Assembly (NCBI GenBank): GCA_027886175.1
Contig: JAJNNQ010000009.1
Location: 22,743,501-22,807,500 of the forward strand
Direction: 5' to 3'
Length of the DNA stretch: 64,000 nt
Source: Phylloscopus collybita
Lineage: Eukaryota > Chordata > Aves > Passeriformes > Phylloscopidae
The position numbers were made by a program, and so were the translations under genes. The notes under the pieces are model-generated. The model was not told the DNA's origin. It saw only the letters and a list, made by a program, of their open reading frames with translations, and searched no databases. Every line of letters begins with the position of its first letter. Positions within the stretch are counted from its first letter, which is position 1. This document shows positions 26,034-38,100 of this stretch, piece by piece.

Positions 26034-27272
26034 GCAACATCCCTCACCCAGGTCATCCTGCTGTCAACAATGAATTTTCCACATTTGTATTCACGTACAG
26101 ATCTGCCTCAAAAATTCTTAAATTAAATGGCTGAGACAAAAGAAGATTGGGAAAAAGAAAGGAAAAATGTGTTTGTGGTAGGTGGTTTGGGAAGGGTTGC
26201 CTGTTGTCACAAGATGCTTAAGGGTATTAAGCAGCAGCATCTATCATGGTAAAAACTTAAAGCCACTGAATGACTGAAATGTATATTTTCCTCAATTTTC
26301 TAACTCTTTGTCTCATATTCAGCTTTGCCTTCTTTCATTTTATTCCCCAGAGTTTTCTGCTCCATACCCTTGGTGCCACCACTGGCTTGACTCTTTCCTG
26401 CTGTCACTCTCTTCCTGGGAAGGGAAGAGGGGTTAGAGAGGTCAGTCACCATCCCAGAATATGTTATCTGTTACCTGGTAGGTCCAGATAAGACCCGTTT
26501 TCTAAACCACAGTAAGGAAGATCTCATATGCACAATTTTTTCCAGTTATGTTTCCTCCCTCTCAGCTGCAATGAGAACCAGCAGCTGCAAGGAAAGGCTC
26601 TGTTATAGAGCGTGGTACCTTCCCCTCCCTTCCTTGGGAGTGTAGCAGTTATCATCTGATACATTTAGGTTAATCCAGCTTTAAAAATAATTTTCCTTAC
26701 ACTAATATCTGCTAATAACTTTTACCTTTATAAATTCATTTAAATTCATTTGTCATTGAATTCTAATACAAGTAAGAAATCAAAGTTCTTAGAACAAAAA
26801 TAGCAATTAGAGTCACTTTTGGTACAGTTTGGTGCAGAACTTTCCAAATGATGCTCAGTGCTGATAAATCCAGGCAAACTCATATGAATGTTAAAAAAAC
26901 ATTTTCAGCACTTTACTTCTTGTATTTGTTTTATCCTTCTAAATGTGAAGAATGTGTTTGTATGAAAATAAAGTTGGGGGTACTAAACATGTCACATCTT
27001 GAGAATGGTGGAAGAATAGAAAAAATGCATTCTAAAAATGATATTAAGAGAACAGAGAAATTTTATATTTAAAAAGTCTTAAACAAAGAATATACAAGCA
27101 TTGCACAAAAGAGTTTACATACTGGGAGCAAGTTTTTACTAATCTTAGCAGTTTTTAAATGTGACATTCCTAACTGAGAAACTTGCACTGGCAATACTTA
27201 AATTTACACAACAAGAACCTTAGTAACACCGAAAATATCCTTCATTATTTGGTGGGATTTAATCTATATATG

Positions 27273-27330
27273 AAAAACCCCCCCAAACCCTCAAACAAAC
27301 AAACAAAAAGAAAACCAACCCCACCCCCAA
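27273..27330. repeat. A/C-rich low-complexity tract with (CAAA)n core
   Basis: From 27273 the plus strand is almost wholly A and C, with only isolated G and T. It includes a C7 run and about four CAAA units near 27292-27309. Seen directly. Confidence 0.85.
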
Positions 27331-30300
27331 ATTCCATTTATCAGAAACATTTGAAAGACTGCATATTTGTCCACATGAAATGTTATTTTTCACAGCAAGG
27401 CCAAAATTATTCAAAACAGATGTCTTCCTGGGATAGCTGGGAATGTCTGGCAATATTTTCCCATTATATCAGATTGACCTACCTACAATGATGATTTTCT
27501 TAATTTTTATTTTATAGCTGTGTTTTTATTCATATGTACCAAAAATAAAAACAGAGAGAAGGAAACCTATTGAGACTAAATATTTGTGAACACATGGAAC
27601 TGAAAACCATCCACAGCAGCAAAATTAATCCTAAGAATATTAATGACAGAAAAAAGTATAAAGTTTTTACCTTCATTATACAAATAGAATAACAGTATTA
27701 GAACTATTGAAACAATTTATCACATGAGGGTATTCTCATCAGAAGGGAAGAAAATCATTGTGGCATTATGTGGGCTTTGCAAATGATCAACCTACAGAGA
27801 CTCTGTGACAATAATAGCACACAGGGACACAGCTAACTGTTCTGCATCAACCTGACAGTAATCACAAAAGATTGCTGCAAGAATACAGACAATTATGCTG
27901 GAGAGACCTGTGCTGTCTGTAAATAAGGTGGGTAAGCCTATCTCATCTTCTGAGCTGTACAGGTATTCTGTTACATACCAAATATGGATTTTAAGAAATG
28001 GAATGGAAAGCAGATGATCTATCCTGACCATTACATTTATAAAAAGGATATAATTTTTCCCCATTAATAATTTCTAATTATGTAGCTAAACTGTGTTAAG
28101 CATCTACATCATGCTTCTCTAAGTAACCTGTAAATATGCAAGAAGTAAATCAAATATGTTTTACTTTTATATACCTGCAATCTCACATTCAGTCCAGAGT
28201 TATCATTAGGATGATAACAAGTTTTGCCAAAGTGAAGGAAAAAGAATTTGCTCTTCTAATAACTTACAGGAGACAGTTATGTTGCATGGTCTACAAATTA
28301 TGCAAATAGCTTAGGTGAACATGCTGGGTACAAGATACAGATTTCTTGGGTAAAGGTTTTACCACTTACCATTGGCATAAAATGGCAAAATTATTAGGTG
28401 ATGGTTCAGTATACTAAATATCCATCAAGTAAAACAATGAATAAGTGATGTTAATTGCGGTTTGGTATCACATCAACATTTCCTTATTGAATCCATATCC
28501 CTATGTTCTTGCTTGCTGTAGAGTCAGACATACCAGAAATGCTAAAATTCCCTAATACAGGTTGTACTTTTGCCACTTATATTACTCTGTTCTGGCTATA
28601 AGGGATCTATTTCAAACTAAAGTGTTATGCAATAAGAATAAAACTGGAAGAGCCTAGGCAATGCCCCCAAATTAATTCTGAAAATTAGTGAGTGTCTTCC
28701 AATATTAGTAAATTCTAAGAAAATATGTCTTTTCTGGATGATAAGAGATCCCCAGACTGGGAAAGATTAGCTCATTTTCAAAGAAGGAAATGTACTAGAG
28801 ACTTTCACAAAGAACATACTGAAAAGAGACAATATAAACTTCTCTGTAATTCTGTGCTAAATAGGTGTTGATATTTTCTTCTCTAATGCACATGATATCA
28901 CTTAGACTGCATAGTTTCTGGAATGGCAAGCTGCTTGCTTTTTGCAAGGCTTAATGTGAGCTAATCCTTCTCACATGGAGCAAGTAGTCAGTATGACACT
29001 TAAATGGCTAATAAGTGCAAAAGTGGGACAAGAAGAATGTGTTTGTTTAAATTAGCACTATATCAATCACTAATTCTTGACAGGGTGTGAAACAGTTAAT
29101 ATTTTTCCAAAGCAGGTTTTACATGCAAAAATAACATGAAAAAGTCTCTAAACCCAGATTTCTCTGGGAACATACCTGGTTCGGCACTAACAATATATAA
29201 AAAATAGAGAGCCCAGTTACAGAAATGGAGGCATTTGAGAGCTGAGTCACTGGAATGTGTGTGTATGGTGTTGGTTTCTCCAGGTATGTACAGTCACGTC
29301 TTCTGATGTAAAACCAGAAGTGATTGGAAAATGACAGATATTGTACCTCATCTGCCCCTTGGGTCAGCACTGAAGTTCTCATTTCGTGTCATTCTAGAAA
29401 ATCCATCATTTTATAACAGCACTGTTCACATGGTGGATACCCTGCAACTGAAGTGTTATAAATACATAACTGCTTTCACAACATAAACCTTTATAGCACT
29501 GCACACTGGGTTTTTAAACATCCTTCACTCTCAATGCAAATATTCTCTGAGTCTCACATGCCCAGCTATGGAGTAATACAAGAGTATTACAAAGCAGCAA
29601 GAAGTTTAAATTATACAGTAGAGTTTTCAGGATGTTTTCATAAAATATGCACATCTTTTCTAACTTTAACTATATTTTCTCCTTTTCCTAGGCCCCATCT
29701 GTCTTTGAACACAAAGTCTTGAAATTGTCCTTCATGTTATTCCATTTTTCAGATAGTTACCAAGTAGGGATGTTCACAGTTACAGTGACTGAAAACAAAA
29801 AGGCTTCAGCAGTGTTAACCACGAAGCTGTATTTTGGAACCTCTATGCTCTCTGGGTCATGAACCTCAACTCCATTTGCTCCCTTCAGCCTCTGATTTTA
29901 GGAAATTCAGTGAAAAATGCTGTAGCTTAATAACTGCAGTGTAAAATGGAAGGCGTTCCCAGCTCTGCCTTATTGTAAGTTCTGTGACTTAGGGTGACTA
30001 TTTAAACTCTGAGAGTAGGTGTTTCTCCTTTCCCTCATTTTCTTTTCTGTAAGGGCTATTAGAAAAAGAAAAAAAAAGAAAAAAATATATACACATCTGT
30101 GAATTTATTTGAGCTCCTAAACTAGCAAATCTTATGGTTCTTTTCTAAAAGGAAAGTCAATAGGGTAATGAAAAAGTTTTTTCAACTTTCACATCAATAA
30201 ATATATGAAAAATTTTGTATTTTACTGAGATAACAAGGTTTAGCTCATTAACATAAGTGGGCCCAAATGAGAACATAAGTATAGACAGGGAATGAGAAGT

Positions 30301-32469
30301 ACAATCCAGGATCTCACTCAGTGTAAACTGGTGTTGACTAATTCAGGACGCTGGTCACTTCAGAACAGTGGTGCCAGGTACCACAGAAGTTAGCACAGCC
30401 AGAGTATATTTGTGAAACAGAATGGATACAATCAATTTTGAGGTATATAAGGGTATACTCAAGACTGATATAATCAGTCTTGATGTAACTTAAGACTTAT
30501 GGCAGGAGAAGTGAGTAGAAAGTATATTCTTTTCTACAAGCAGAAAAAGAGGTGAATAACTCATAACAAATTATTTCATTATATTTTATCTCTTTTTCTG
30601 TGCAATATTTGTCTATATACAGGCCTTTATTTTCTCCAATGTATTCATCATTCACCGTATTATTTATCTGAGAAATTTTTACTCTGAAGTTTGTCTGTTA
30701 GAAGTTTATTGAAGGAATTCATTATTCAAAATTTGTGCTGTTCATCATCAAAATACATCGACTAGTACATTTTTTCTTCTTTGCCTGATGACTGGTTAAG
30801 CATAATTCTTAGATTTCCAGTGTGAACCATGAATTGGAAACATGCTTTCCAAGTTTATTATTAAATATCATTTATTTGTTGCTATGTCAATAAACTAAAA
30901 AAAAAATTGTAAGACCCATGAAGATCTCAAACAAATGAGTGCAGCACTTAATGTGATCTATCAGATATGAACCTACGTATCTGTGAAGACATCCTATTTG
31001 CACTATGGCGAGCTCTGCATTTATCAAGTTTACTTCTAGAAATGTTTTCCCAATTCTAATGTTACTTTGTTGGCATTCTTTGGAAGATTGTCAGTAATAA
31101 AAGAAATTATATGCACTGCTCATTTGACTTGTTTTTACCCCTGTTGCTGACCAAAAGAGGAATTTTCTCAAGGTGAAGAAGGCCTGCATTAGCAACACAT
31201 GACAAACAGTCCTTTTAACTTTATCCCTTCCTACACCCTAATGCACACTGTTCAGTGCCAAAACCTTATTTTCCTTACTTACATGAAATTTAAACTAATG
31301 TTCTGACTGAAATTTCTGAAGGCAATTCTGAAATTTTTAACAACTGGCAGAGAAATGGACTGTAAGTCTTCATGGAAGAAAAGTAAGTAGAAAAGAAGCA
31401 TCATGGCTATCTATGCTGGTAGACTTAGTATCACCAGAATTAAATGTTTTGCTTTACTTTTGTCTCATTATATTCTTCTAAAATGCTTCTTGTGGAACAG
31501 CTTGATCTCCATGATTTCTGCCATAACTATCAATATTTTGACAGTGCATTTTAGTTGTTTCATGTAAGTGATATCCCAAATTGAAGTTAACCCAAATGTT
31601 TTTTATTCCAAGGCTTTTTCTGAAGTCATAGTCCAAAACTGCACATGCCAGGTTATTCCTTCAGCATTTATTCTGTGCCAGCTTCTCAGCACTGCTGGAT
31701 TTCAACAAGGAGTCAGGAAAAGCTTTGGGTTGGTGGCCTTTTTCCTCTCGGTGCTGAATAGTCACTAGGTGTGGGACCAAGCTCTCTGGCAAACTGTGAA
31801 AAATTGTATTACATCTGTGATAATATGTAATTAATCTATGTTTGAAGATCAAATTGGGATGACTGCATCTCCTATGGCATCCTAATTTTATTAACATGCA
31901 GCAGGACTGGATATAGACACTGATTTCTTGAATAGTCCAAGGTTCTTTTTGGATAAATGATGAACAAAATGGCTTATGACTTTGACTATGTTTGTGTGTG
32001 GCAAATGCTGCTTGACAGCATCTATTTAATCTTTCCTTTCCTCCTAAGACAGTTAAAAATGCAACTGTATTTTTATATACCTACACACTGAAGACCTAGG
32101 AAAGGAGCGTTCTGAGGAAGAAGCTGTCATTAATGGCATTTGCAAATTAGCACTAAAAGACTTTGTCTGGCATGGCATATTCTATTATCATGCTTATCAT
32201 CCCCAGTAGCAAAGCAAAATGACAAAAAATTCCTGGTTTGGTGAAAAATCAGTCATAGTTTCCCTAGGGCTTGATTTTTTTAAGATACTTTTTAAGAGCT
32301 TGAGAGAATCTGGTTTTATATTCAAAGTCACTGAAGTTCTTTATCATATATACTTATCAGTGCAATCCTGAGTCATCTTGTTGCAAGGAGTTGCATAAAT
32401 TATGTACATAGAAATTTTCCTAGGTAAGTCTAACTGTAGTTATATTATAACAGGAAGAAATCAGTCACA

Positions 32470-32493
32470 CAGTAGCAGTAACAGTAGCAGTAA
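32470..32493. repeat. 12-bp tandem duplication
   Basis: CAGTAGCAGTAA occurs twice without mismatch at 32470-32481 and 32482-32493. Each unit contains the smaller word CAGTAG/CAGTAA, so the block is itself a duplicated hexamer pair. Confidence 0.9.
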
Positions 32494-34820
32494 CACTCAT
32501 CCCGGAGCAATGCATCAACTTCAGAAAGTCAGCTCAGCATAAATGTCATTTCTCTGAGTCATCTCAGTTGTAAACACAAGCTGTCAGAAGAAGTGGAAAG
32601 AACTGAAAATTTTTCCATCATATAAAAAATAAATTAAACATTGAATAAAAGATTTTTATTCTACATCCTTTAAATTCTGTATGAAATCTGTAATGTTAGT
32701 ATATTATAGAAGCATGCTAATTCAATTAACCTTGTCACATATAATTCATTAAGATTAAAAACCTTGTAATTATAAATGTTTTTCAGGTTACCCAGGAATT
32801 CACTTAATGCAGAATTCACTGAATGCAAGGACTGATGTACCTATATAAAAAACCTTGAAAAATTGAAGAAATTTGGCACGCAAAGAACACTGAGAAGGAA
32901 AAACCTGTTGTTTTTTTTTTTCCTGAGATTGGAAGAAAAACCAAGAGATAAAAAAACTAGAGAGCAGGTTTTATTTTTTCATAGCCTTTTTTTTTTTTTT
33001 CCTATACAAACTTTCTACCATAATCCTCATCTGTACTGCTGCTCTGATCTTAGGCGTTTTTTTCTTCATTCTGGTTCTCCCTGTGGCTGAGGGCTTGGTC
33101 AAGGGGCTTTTGAAATCCCTGTGAACTGCAGCCAGTCCTGGCTTCCTGCTTCTGCTGCAGGAAGCACCCATGTGGTTCAACACTGCTAAAATCCCCCAGG
33201 CATCCAGAGAGACTGCTTGTGTTTTCTGTGCAAAGCAAGGATGTCTCACTGAACTGAGCTTGGTGCTTGATGCTTACCACAGAAAAGGGGTATTCTGTCC
33301 TTTCTGTTGATTTTATTGGGAGTTAGGGTTACTCTACAGTGTTGAAAATAGTTCCTCATGAACTGTATTGTGCAATTCTTCTGTGCATTTTTTTTTCCCA
33401 AGGATCAAAGAAAACACATTTAACAGTGTGTTACAGGTCTAAAAGCATTATTACTGTTTTCATGAACATCAGTGACAAGCTTCCAAAGAAACAGTTCTAA
33501 CTTATGAGTAATACATCTACAAAATTACTCTAACATCCCAGGTTCTTAAACTGGCTTGTCTGAGCTGCCATACAATTTTAACAGACAGCAACCTCTTTGA
33601 TAACCCTTTGTATTCAGATCCTTGTCTCCTCTTTACTTCTCAGTTTCAAACACTGAAGCTCTTTAGTCTCCTGCTCAGTCTCCCACATCTCATTTTCCAT
33701 GATTCCTCACATCACTTATGCAGTTTCTACCTTCACCATGCCTCTATTGTCGTGCTGCAGTCACTGGGTCTTCCTTTCTTGCTGGTCATCTCTGTGAAGT
33801 CTTTCCCTTTCAACTGTCACTTTTGGAACTCTCCTCCACTAGGAGATAGGATTTTTTTCACTCCAGTGTCTCTTTTGCTCTCAGGGAAGACAGTTCTTTC
33901 ATTTTTGCTATCCTGTCAGCTCCCCACTTGAAAGAGCAGTCTCAGTTCTCACTCCCACAAAGACTTTTGAAGGAACAAGTTCAAACAATGACCTTCCATG
34001 TCCTGCTGTTGGGCCAATCTCTTTCCCAAACACCTGGATGCTTTTATTCTCCCTATACACTGATTTTATCCAGAGAATATTTATCTCTTCTTCCACTGAC
34101 TCATTCAACTGATGCCCACCTCTCATCACCCTGACTGTTCAACTTACTAATTTCAAGGGCACATAACCACAGTTCCACTGATATGAATTGTTTAAATATT
34201 TATGAAAAGCTCATAGTAACTATTAGTAAATGACCCCTGTAGTTTGCTAAAGAACAGAAGATAATTTTTCTTTAATTTGTGCCAGATTTTTTGATAATAA
34301 AAAAGAATACAGAGAAACATGTAAAATCATGTTGAGAATACACCAGAAAACAGATGTTTATTTTAAGACTTGTCTCTGAGGCAGAGGTATTGTTTGCTTC
34401 AAACTAACTCAGCATGAAAAAACATCTTATGTATCTCTGGGGAATTCATAGAGTATGAATTTTATGAAACACCTAAAATCTAGAATAAAACCTGTGATGA
34501 TCCTTAATCAGAAATAGCCTAAGAAGTTTATCTGCAGGAATGCTATAACTTACTTTAGCAAATGTTTTCAGCTCTGCTTCACGAAAAGAGAGTTTACACG
34601 TTTACAATATGTCTGTGGAATACATACAATATTTAACTTATTTCTCTAAAATATCTCCGTCACAGTCACAACTAAAAACCAACAGATTTTAAATTTATTA
34701 ATTTTATTTTATTACATTTTTTCTGTAATGAACAAAGACCTGTGAAAGAAAATGAAAAATTATAAGTAATCATAATCACACTTCAAAGCTATCAAAAAAT
34801 TTCAAAAACTGTCCAAATTA

Positions 34821-35168
34821 CAGAATCACAGAATCATTAGGGTTGAAAGGAACCTCCAGACACGATCTAACTCCCCCACCAAGACAGGTTCACCCAGAGT
34901 AAGTGACACAGGAATGTGTCCAGTTGGGTTTGGAGTATCTCTAGAAAGGGAGACCCCATGACCTCCCTGGGAAGCCTGTTCCAGTGCTTTGCTACACTCA
35001 GTGGAAAGCAGTTCTTCCTCATGTTGAAGTGAAATTTTAGTTTATGGTCATTACTCCTTGTCCTGTTGCTGGGCACCACTGAAGAGATTCTGTCACCATT
35101 CTCTTGGTACCCACCTGTGAGATATTTGATATTTGCATTAAAGAGATCCCCTCTCAACCTTCCCAATG
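34821..35168 (-). mobile_element. CR1 LINE 3' end with surviving ORF2 C-terminus
   Basis: The plus strand starts with two 8-base units of the AGAATCAC/AGAATCAT type, the reverse complement of the CR1 3'-terminal repeat. It continues through the typical antisense CR1 order, including the CCTGGGAAGCCTGTTCCAGTG segment. On the minus strand, 35166 down to 34867 is open for 99 codons and reads as the end of CR1 ORF2: RLRGDLF near residues 3-9, RTRSNDHKLK near 35-44 and [10 protein letters not shown] at 60-69, then the element's 3' UTR. The element is 5'-truncated, as is usual for CR1, and no target-site duplication is evident. Its right edge near 35168 is where similarity fades. Confidence 0.92.
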
Positions 35169-38100
35169 ACCAAATCAGTTACTTTGATCTGAAAACTCTG
35201 TTAGCAATCTCACAGCCAAAGATCTTTCTCCTATTCTTCCACTGAACAGGACTGAAAATGTGAGGCTCTTAACTATGAAAAATTATAGGTGGATATCTGG
35301 GGTGTATTTATCTTCTTTCACATTCACAAAGCCTTGAAAAACCTTTGCACTGGGATTACTGTTGTTAAGAGTAAGAAAGTTCTGCTGCATATATAAATGA
35401 TAGACTTTGACTTTTGGGCTAATCTGAGTTGAATTGCAAATGGAAAATTGAAAACACTTCAGTAGGAAAGGATCTCTTAAACTAATGGTGAAAAAAGTTT
35501 TGTTTCAACAGCAACAAATTGTCTAATTCTTTTACCTTGTCACTTCACATATTCAAACAAAAGCATTTAAACTTGTGAGAAATCTTGTTTTCAAATGTGA
35601 AAATAGAATATCCTGCTAATTCCAGAAATATATTCTTGTTTAAAAATAAATTTTAGCAAAATATACCTGTTTGCACAGCAATCCCATGGAAAACTTCTAA
35701 ACGTGAATGTGTTATGTTTTTCTTTATTCCAATGAGAAAATTACTCCAGACTTGGAAAAGTACTTAGATATTCCTTTAGACTACTCAAAAAAGAGAAAAG
35801 ATAATTTAACATTAAAAATAACAGGGGCAGTCTAACTTCAATTTACTCCATGCTAAATTCAAATGAATGCAATCGAGAGTTCTGGATATAATGAAGTATA
35901 TAATGAAGGCAGGGCTAGATCCTAAAGATTAACCCATGATAGATATTGTTCTTGGACAAAAATACCAGTGTCTTCAAGATGTGCCTATAAACAAACAAAC
36001 AACTTTATATTTTATATTCAGAATATTTTGCATTCATATGTCCACAGAATTATAATATTGTCATGAGTTGGGAATACACAAGCATTATACCGAAGGGGAA
36101 AAAAAAGAGATAAATTAATAAATAAAATATAAAAGATTTTATTTATTAAAGTAAGTCTGCAGATTTTTTTTTTCTCCAGAAGTACAATTTGTTTCTTCAT
36201 TTACTCAAAGACTGTTCATGCTAAACTTTCTTCCTTGTGCTAATTCTATCCATATTCAGAACATGTATCCACATGTATCCACATTCAGAACTTGTTCTGC
36301 TATGTAAGAATCAGTTTTTCATTAGATTATAAACAGAGCTGAAAGTGTAGAACAATTTCTTTTCAAATTAAAAGCAACTTAAATTCTCAAAGCATATTAT
36401 GATATCATTGTATATGTGATAGAAAACTAATATCAGTTTATTTAAGTGCATTGTTTGTGAGATTTCTTTCCATTAAATCTGAATATGTATTTAGGTTGTG
36501 AATCAATTTTTTAGTACAAATCATAACTAGATGAATAAAGTCAAATAACACTGATTAAATTTTTTGGAGGTACTGTTTGTGTTTTTAAATAAACTTGGTG
36601 AAAGAATTAAAAATGTATCCTACTTTTTAATAATGAACATATTTTTAGGACATATACTAGTGCCTCTGAATTTTTTCCTTTCCAAACCCCTACATTTCCA
36701 ATTTTATAAAATTAAAAAGCTACGTCTTTTTGTATTCATGTTAGTAGACAGCTGGGGGGGTGTGTGTGTCGAGATTTCATATTTTTGCATTGATTAATAA
36801 TTACTATTATTAAAATATTAAATAATTTCCTATGATTTGATGAGTTCCAGGTTTTTAGAAGATATTTATGTCAAAATTATGCAGAAGTCATAAGGTCATG
36901 GGGTTTTCCCTTCTATGAGGTTCAGTCATTAATTTTATCTACCATTTCCTAATGAAATATTCAAGAAAATACTTGGCTAATGGCAAAGGAGAGTGGGGAT
37001 GGTTCTACCCATACACAGTTTCATGAAGGCTTGAGGAGAAGTCAGGAAAGTCTTTGGCAGAGATGGGAAGTTTCTTGGAGCATAATATATATATTCAACA
37101 ACATTGCTGAAATGAGTTTTTACCTGCTGTGTGACAAATCTATTGAAAAGAGCTGCCTGGAGCCTGAACCCAGGCTGGGTGTGAGGGTCTGGGCAGGGAG
37201 CACTGGAGAGGGGCAGGGCAGGGGCTGAGGAAGGGCTTAAAGTGGGGACATGAGAGAGGACACTGTCCTGAGAGGAAGGATGTGGGACAAGGAGAAGAGC
37301 AGGAGAAGGTGCAAGGGGAAGGAAGAATTAACAGTAGAAGAAGCAGAACAAAGTATCCTCCACTGCAGATATTAGGAATATGTCCTGGTCCCTCACTTAG
37401 ATGAGTTGTGCCAAGGAGCTGATGGAACTGCAAAGGGGAAAGCAAGAAAAGCTCTTCCCTTGACTGTAGTCCCCTAAGCCCCATCAGTTCCTCTCTCATC
37501 ACTCTTTCACTTGAATGTCACTTTTCTTTAGACCACTTCCCCAGAGTGTCAGAGATGTTCTCTGGGCTCTGGGCAAGTCCATCAGGTAATGACTGAAAAT
37601 GAAGAAGCTTTTTCACTGCACTTGCTCACGACATTAACACTGTCCTTTCCACGTAGCACTCACTACTTAAAAACTCCTCAGTCAAGCAGATTAATTTTAC
37701 TATACAAGTGGGTCAATGCAAGACAAACATAGAACCCTACACTCACTGCAGGAAATGACACTAATTGATTGCTGAAAGGTATGGTTCAATGTCCTTGTCC
37801 CTTTGCTAGGGTAGAGCCTTGCAACACAACCTTGTATCTACATAACACCACAAAGATGATAGTATACAATAGATTTCTATAGCACTACAGAAACAGTAAC
37901 TGGACTGCCAATATCTTACACTAAAGACTATAAATTCATGGTCATTGGGCTGGATTTTCTTTTCTTTCCATCTACTTTATAGGCTCTCAGTAGTGTCTGA
38001 ATCCTGTGATTGTCTCAAGACCAGCAAGCAACAGCAAGCAAGCCAAGGAAGGTGTCAAGTGAGGATGGATTCTCAGGTCATCAAGAATGACCCCTCTTTT

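Larger units (their letters stand above)
26034..34820. other. Unassigned AT-rich block, about 8.8 kb
   Basis: No gene or transposon recognised. A pyrimidine-rich stretch at about 33600-34135 supports a 107-codon frame (33608-33931) dominated by Leu, Ser, Phe and His, which reflects base composition. A T14 run lies at 32987-33000. A 90-codon minus frame at 27792-28064 has no recognisable domain. Confidence 0.5.

Noticed and set aside
33608..33931. 107-codon plus-strand frame with hydrophobic stretches
   Set aside because: Leu, Ser, Phe and His bias comes from the pyrimidine-rich DNA; no membrane-protein family is recognisable.
37140..37502. 120-codon minus-strand frame with a hydrophobic Leu run
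   Set aside because: Pro, Ser, Cys and Leu richness follows from the purine-rich plus strand; no splice context or domain.
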